The notes beneath the pieces were generated by a model. The model was not told the DNA's origin, did not search any database, and saw nothing but the letters and a program-made list of their open reading frames with translations. Shown here piece after piece: positions 61,167 through 64,000 of a DNA stretch of 64,000 nt. The stretch is taken from contig JASAMV010002972.1 in NCBI GenBank assembly GCA_030248065.1, positions 1 to 64,000 of the forward strand. Reading direction: 5' to 3'. Both the position numbers and the translations under genes were made by a program. Source of the DNA: Rhynchonema sp. JSB1_4 (taxonomy: Eukaryota; Nematoda; Chromadorea; Monhysterida; Xyalidae). Every line of letters starts with the position of its first letter. Position 1 is the stretch's first letter.

Positions 61167-61760
61167 TTGGTAGCACAATGGCTATATAAGAATTCATCAA
61201 AATCAATCCTGATTTTCACGTTCAGTCACTCTTATCTACTGTGCATTTGTGTCCCCCCCCCCCCCCCCCCCCCCCCTCACAAATTTATCAGCTGAAAATA
61301 ATAGCAAATCACCCACGGCCGCATAAACTCTCACTAAACCTGGGCACCAGCAACGCAACGCATCACCTCACTCCCTCTCAAAAAAAAAAACCTATAGCAT
61401 TGGCGACCAATATCAAGTTTCAGTTAAGATTTGTTTCAGCCATATTTTTCCATTGAACAGCGCGAACATTGTTCAGTTGAATATTGAAGTCGCACAATGA
61501 CTTTATAAGAATTGGTCAAATTTTTTTCCTGAATCGCAAAGCAGGCTAGTGACGGGGCAATGACGTTGCGTTGCGTGATCACACACAAAACACGTAGTAA
61601 AGAGAATGTTTCAGACCTGCGGCAACGTGGTTGATCTGCTAGATTATTTTCAGCTGAAAATGTTTTGTGAGAATCACAAATAACACAGTAGTTAAGAGTG
61701 ACTGAACGTGAAAATCAGGATTGATTTTGATGAATTCTTATATGGTCATTGTGCGACCAA
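61167..61760. mobile_element. TA-flanked inverted-repeat element (family P), second copy
   Basis: Left TTGGTAGCACAATGGCTATA and right, in reverse complement, TTGGTCGCACAATGACCATA. The arms match for about 85 bp (AATCAATCCTGATTTTCACG) and are flanked by TA. A run of about 26 C lies at 61251-61276. A third, internal copy of the terminus occurs near 61485. Confidence 0.8.
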
Positions 61761-63181
61761 TACATACTGAATACAGTAGGAACCATCCACAGCCAGCACT
61801 TGCCCGGCAGACTTCCCTTCCTCCACCAAGAAAGAGAAACGAAAAAAATTTCCAATATGAAAAACAAGAAAAATTAATTTTAAACTTAACAAAATAAACC
61901 TCCCACCCCCTATTTTTTTTTATAAACCCCCCCACCCACCAAGAACGGAGGAAGAGACCAAACCAGCCAGCAGAACCAAACCCCTAAATAGTATCTAACC
62001 TGTCCGCCCTCCATCTGCTAGATGCCAGCGTGGCATGAACCCATCAACAACTATAAGCGAACAAGCAACCAACACTGTGGATGACTTCAACATTTCGTTT
62101 CACGTCTTTTTTGCTGCCCTAAAACTGCATTATAGTATAGTGCTCGGATGAACAAAGTTCGTTATTTCATTTGCGATTATCCTTTTGGGAATTGGTCCCC
62201 TGAACTGGTCTCCTCTAACACAGCATAAGTCGAAGTTTGTTGCTACAATTTATTGAAAAACTTGAGTTTGTCTGACTTATGAAATTATGGTAGCGTGGAG
62301 TCGACATCGTCACACAGATTTCAATGTATATGAACGAAGTGGACTGGCTCCTGGCTGGTGTCCAGACCAAGCCTAACTGGTAAATGGAAGCCGAAGTCAA
62401 GCCTATAAAGATAGGCCTTGGCCTTCGCTGAACAACACTGTTCGGCTTCGAAGCAAAACCAAGAAGAAGTCAAAATGAAAGCATTGTTGGTATTGCGTCA
62501 CGAGCTCGTGCATGCTTTTTCTAAAAGTCGGTGTATTCCAAAGGACCTTTCCTGCAAGCTCGCTTGTTTTACCGACAAAGTGCACGTGTGTATAATACCA
62601 ATACCTAATTCCGTAAAGTGTTTTCACATGAGCGCCGAGAGATCGGCTCAGGGTAAGCTCCTTCTTCAAACTATCCAAAACAACTCTGTCACTTTTGCCA
62701 GATAACGTAAGTAACTTTCATTAATTTCGATAATTCGTTTTTGGACAAGTAATTCTTGGCGTATCGCTGCGCCCGAACCTGGGGGCGTGCATAAGAAGCT
62801 TAGTCTTCGGGCTGTTGACTGATAATTTTAGCTTTTTATCCGAGAGAGAGGGTGTCTGCCGGGAAGGAAGTGTGTTATGAAATTATTAAATATGCCTTTC
62901 TACTTCCTAAAAGGAGACGATCAGCACGCAGGCAGTTTCATAACGGAGCACCAGTTACTCGTTTTTAGCCCAATGACGAGCAAGTTGGGGCCATGACCTA
63001 ATGACACAAGTTGTGCTGCTGAAATAAACCAAATCGGTCGCACCTGGCAAGTGAAAGGCGAGATAAAGCAGCAGCAAACGAGACACTGATTGTACTGGTA
63101 CTTCAACTCTTTCCTTTTGACACACATTCTTCTGCATTGGGTGGTGTGCTTGTGGCACGCATAACGCTTTGCGATCGATGC
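61761..63181. other. No gene confidently recognised
   Basis: An open frame at 62418-62705 (plus) with several cysteines (SRCIPKDLSCKLACFTDKVH) has an equally open antisense frame and no splice support. Left unassigned. Confidence 0.4.
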
Positions 63182-63270
63182 ACAGGGGGTTTGGGCTTTG
63201 TGGGCTTCAATTGTGCAGATCTGAGCTCAGTCCTGCACAATTGGGGCCCACAAAGCCCAAAACCCCTGTA
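63182..63270. repeat. Near-perfect hairpin, about 36-bp arms
   Basis: ACAGGGGGTTTGGGCTTTGT pairs with ACAAAGCCCAAAACCCCTGT, and CAATTGTGCAG with CTGCACAATTG. The loop is about 15 nt. Either a small MITE or a hairpin RNA precursor; no further support. Confidence 0.6.
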
Positions 63271-63492
63271 CATTCTTGTGATGCTGCGTTTTATTATCGA
63301 GATTCATTTCAGAATCTCGCTGAAAATTCGGAAGCGTGTGGATCACTATAGTGATGCAGTGTCCACGAATACAGACACGATTTGAATGAATATCAAGTTG
63401 GCTGTCAATTCTTTGAGGATAATTTCCACCGGATGATTCTTGCACGTTTTCATCATCGAAGGTGTGAAGCATCAGCCAACAATGTTCATGAT

Positions 63493-63701
63493 CTATCCAG
63501 GCCCCGGAGGCCGCGGCAGCGATCGATAATCGTGATTCGACAATCGTTCACCGAGTTTCTCCAAACGGCCACGTACGCCTGAAACTCAAGGAAACTTTGT
63601 CAGGCACGAAGATGTTTCAAAGCTGTGACATCTACCTTGTACTGCCTGTTGCCCGACGTCTTTTATTTTGTCGCCCGCTCCACGGATTTTGTCCACCAGT
63701 C
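63493..63701 (-). CDS. 3' end of a small gene with amphipathic helices, runs off or beyond the window
   Basis: Two exons, 63636-63701 and 63493-63578, join in phase and end in TAG: GLVDKIRGAGDKIKDVGQQA, VQGVRGRLEKLGERLSN, then YRSLPRPPGPG. The helices have alternating hydrophobic and charged residues, as in apolipoprotein-like or lipid-binding proteins, but no family is claimed. A further frame at the window edge (SKLVGQGIPAREFAD, about 63940-63990) may belong to it, though phases do not join directly. Confidence 0.5.
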
Positions 63702-64000
63702 CTGAAATTTCAGGTAAAACTAACTAATCAAAATTGTAGTGATCCTGACAGATCAATATCGATGTGATCGCCTCGACAACAAGATGGTCAGAATCCACTG
63801 CCAACTTCGATACTGTGGCCCTTGCGCTTCATGAATGTCACGCTTTGCATTCAGAAATGGCTTGTAGCACCTAAATCTAATTTCCTTCATTGCTTCCAAA
63901 TGATGTGAACATCAACTGTGCCCATTTAAAAAAATTGCGGCAATTTATTTACACATCGGCAAATTCTCTGGCCGGAATACCTTGACCTACCAGCTTTGAG

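Overview
The window is eukaryotic and multi-exonic. A nematode is the best guess. One gene encodes a VWA plus ZP cuticlin with a furin site and a C-terminal membrane anchor, an architecture known from nematode cuticlins (CUT-6 type), and there are small secreted peptide precursors. Introns are long and packed with transposable elements, which suggests a large repeat-rich genome rather than a compact rhabditid one. Exon models below were built by hand from reading frame, splice-site phase and family resemblance. No database was searched.

Layout. (1) 0.5-4.1 kb, plus: 3' part of a SWIM zinc-finger gene. (2) 5.1-6.2 kb, plus: a secreted protein made of tandem 15-residue basic/acidic repeats, flanked by an inverted repeat. 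(3) 8.1-23.0 kb, minus: a nine-exon DBHS gene (SFPQ/NONO/NonA family) whose introns hold two large TTAA-flanked palindromes and a TA-flanked inverted-repeat element. (4) 23-26 kb: no gene seen. (5) 25.5-38.9 kb: an accretion zone of non-autonomous DNA transposons, mainly hAT-type with 8-bp target duplications, several nested, plus satellites of CCAATAC and GTCGGT and G/C homopolymer runs. (6) 39.2-40.3 kb, minus, and 41.8-42.7 kb, plus: two divergent small secreted-precursor genes, the second with a canonical amidation/cleavage site (candidate neuropeptide). (7) 43.8-48.2 kb, minus: an RRM protein whose C-terminal half looks like winged-helix/LOTUS modules; its first large intron holds a three-element hAT nest. 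(8) 48.9-50.2 kb: two more inverted-repeat elements. (9) 50.3-54.5 kb, minus: the VWA-ZP cuticlin-like gene. (10) 57.2-59.4 kb, plus: a second ZP-type gene that starts directly at the ZP-C half and ends in a membrane anchor. (11) 60.5-61.1 kb, minus: a small two-exon gene. (12) 63.5 kb to the right edge, minus: the 3' end of another small gene.

The two ZP genes plausibly serve the cuticle or apical extracellular matrix. The DBHS and RRM/LOTUS-like proteins are RNA-binding. The secreted precursors suggest peptide signalling, but this is inference. Across 44 hand-inferred introns the 5' splice sites are unusual: 20 have T at position +3 and only one reads GTAAGT.
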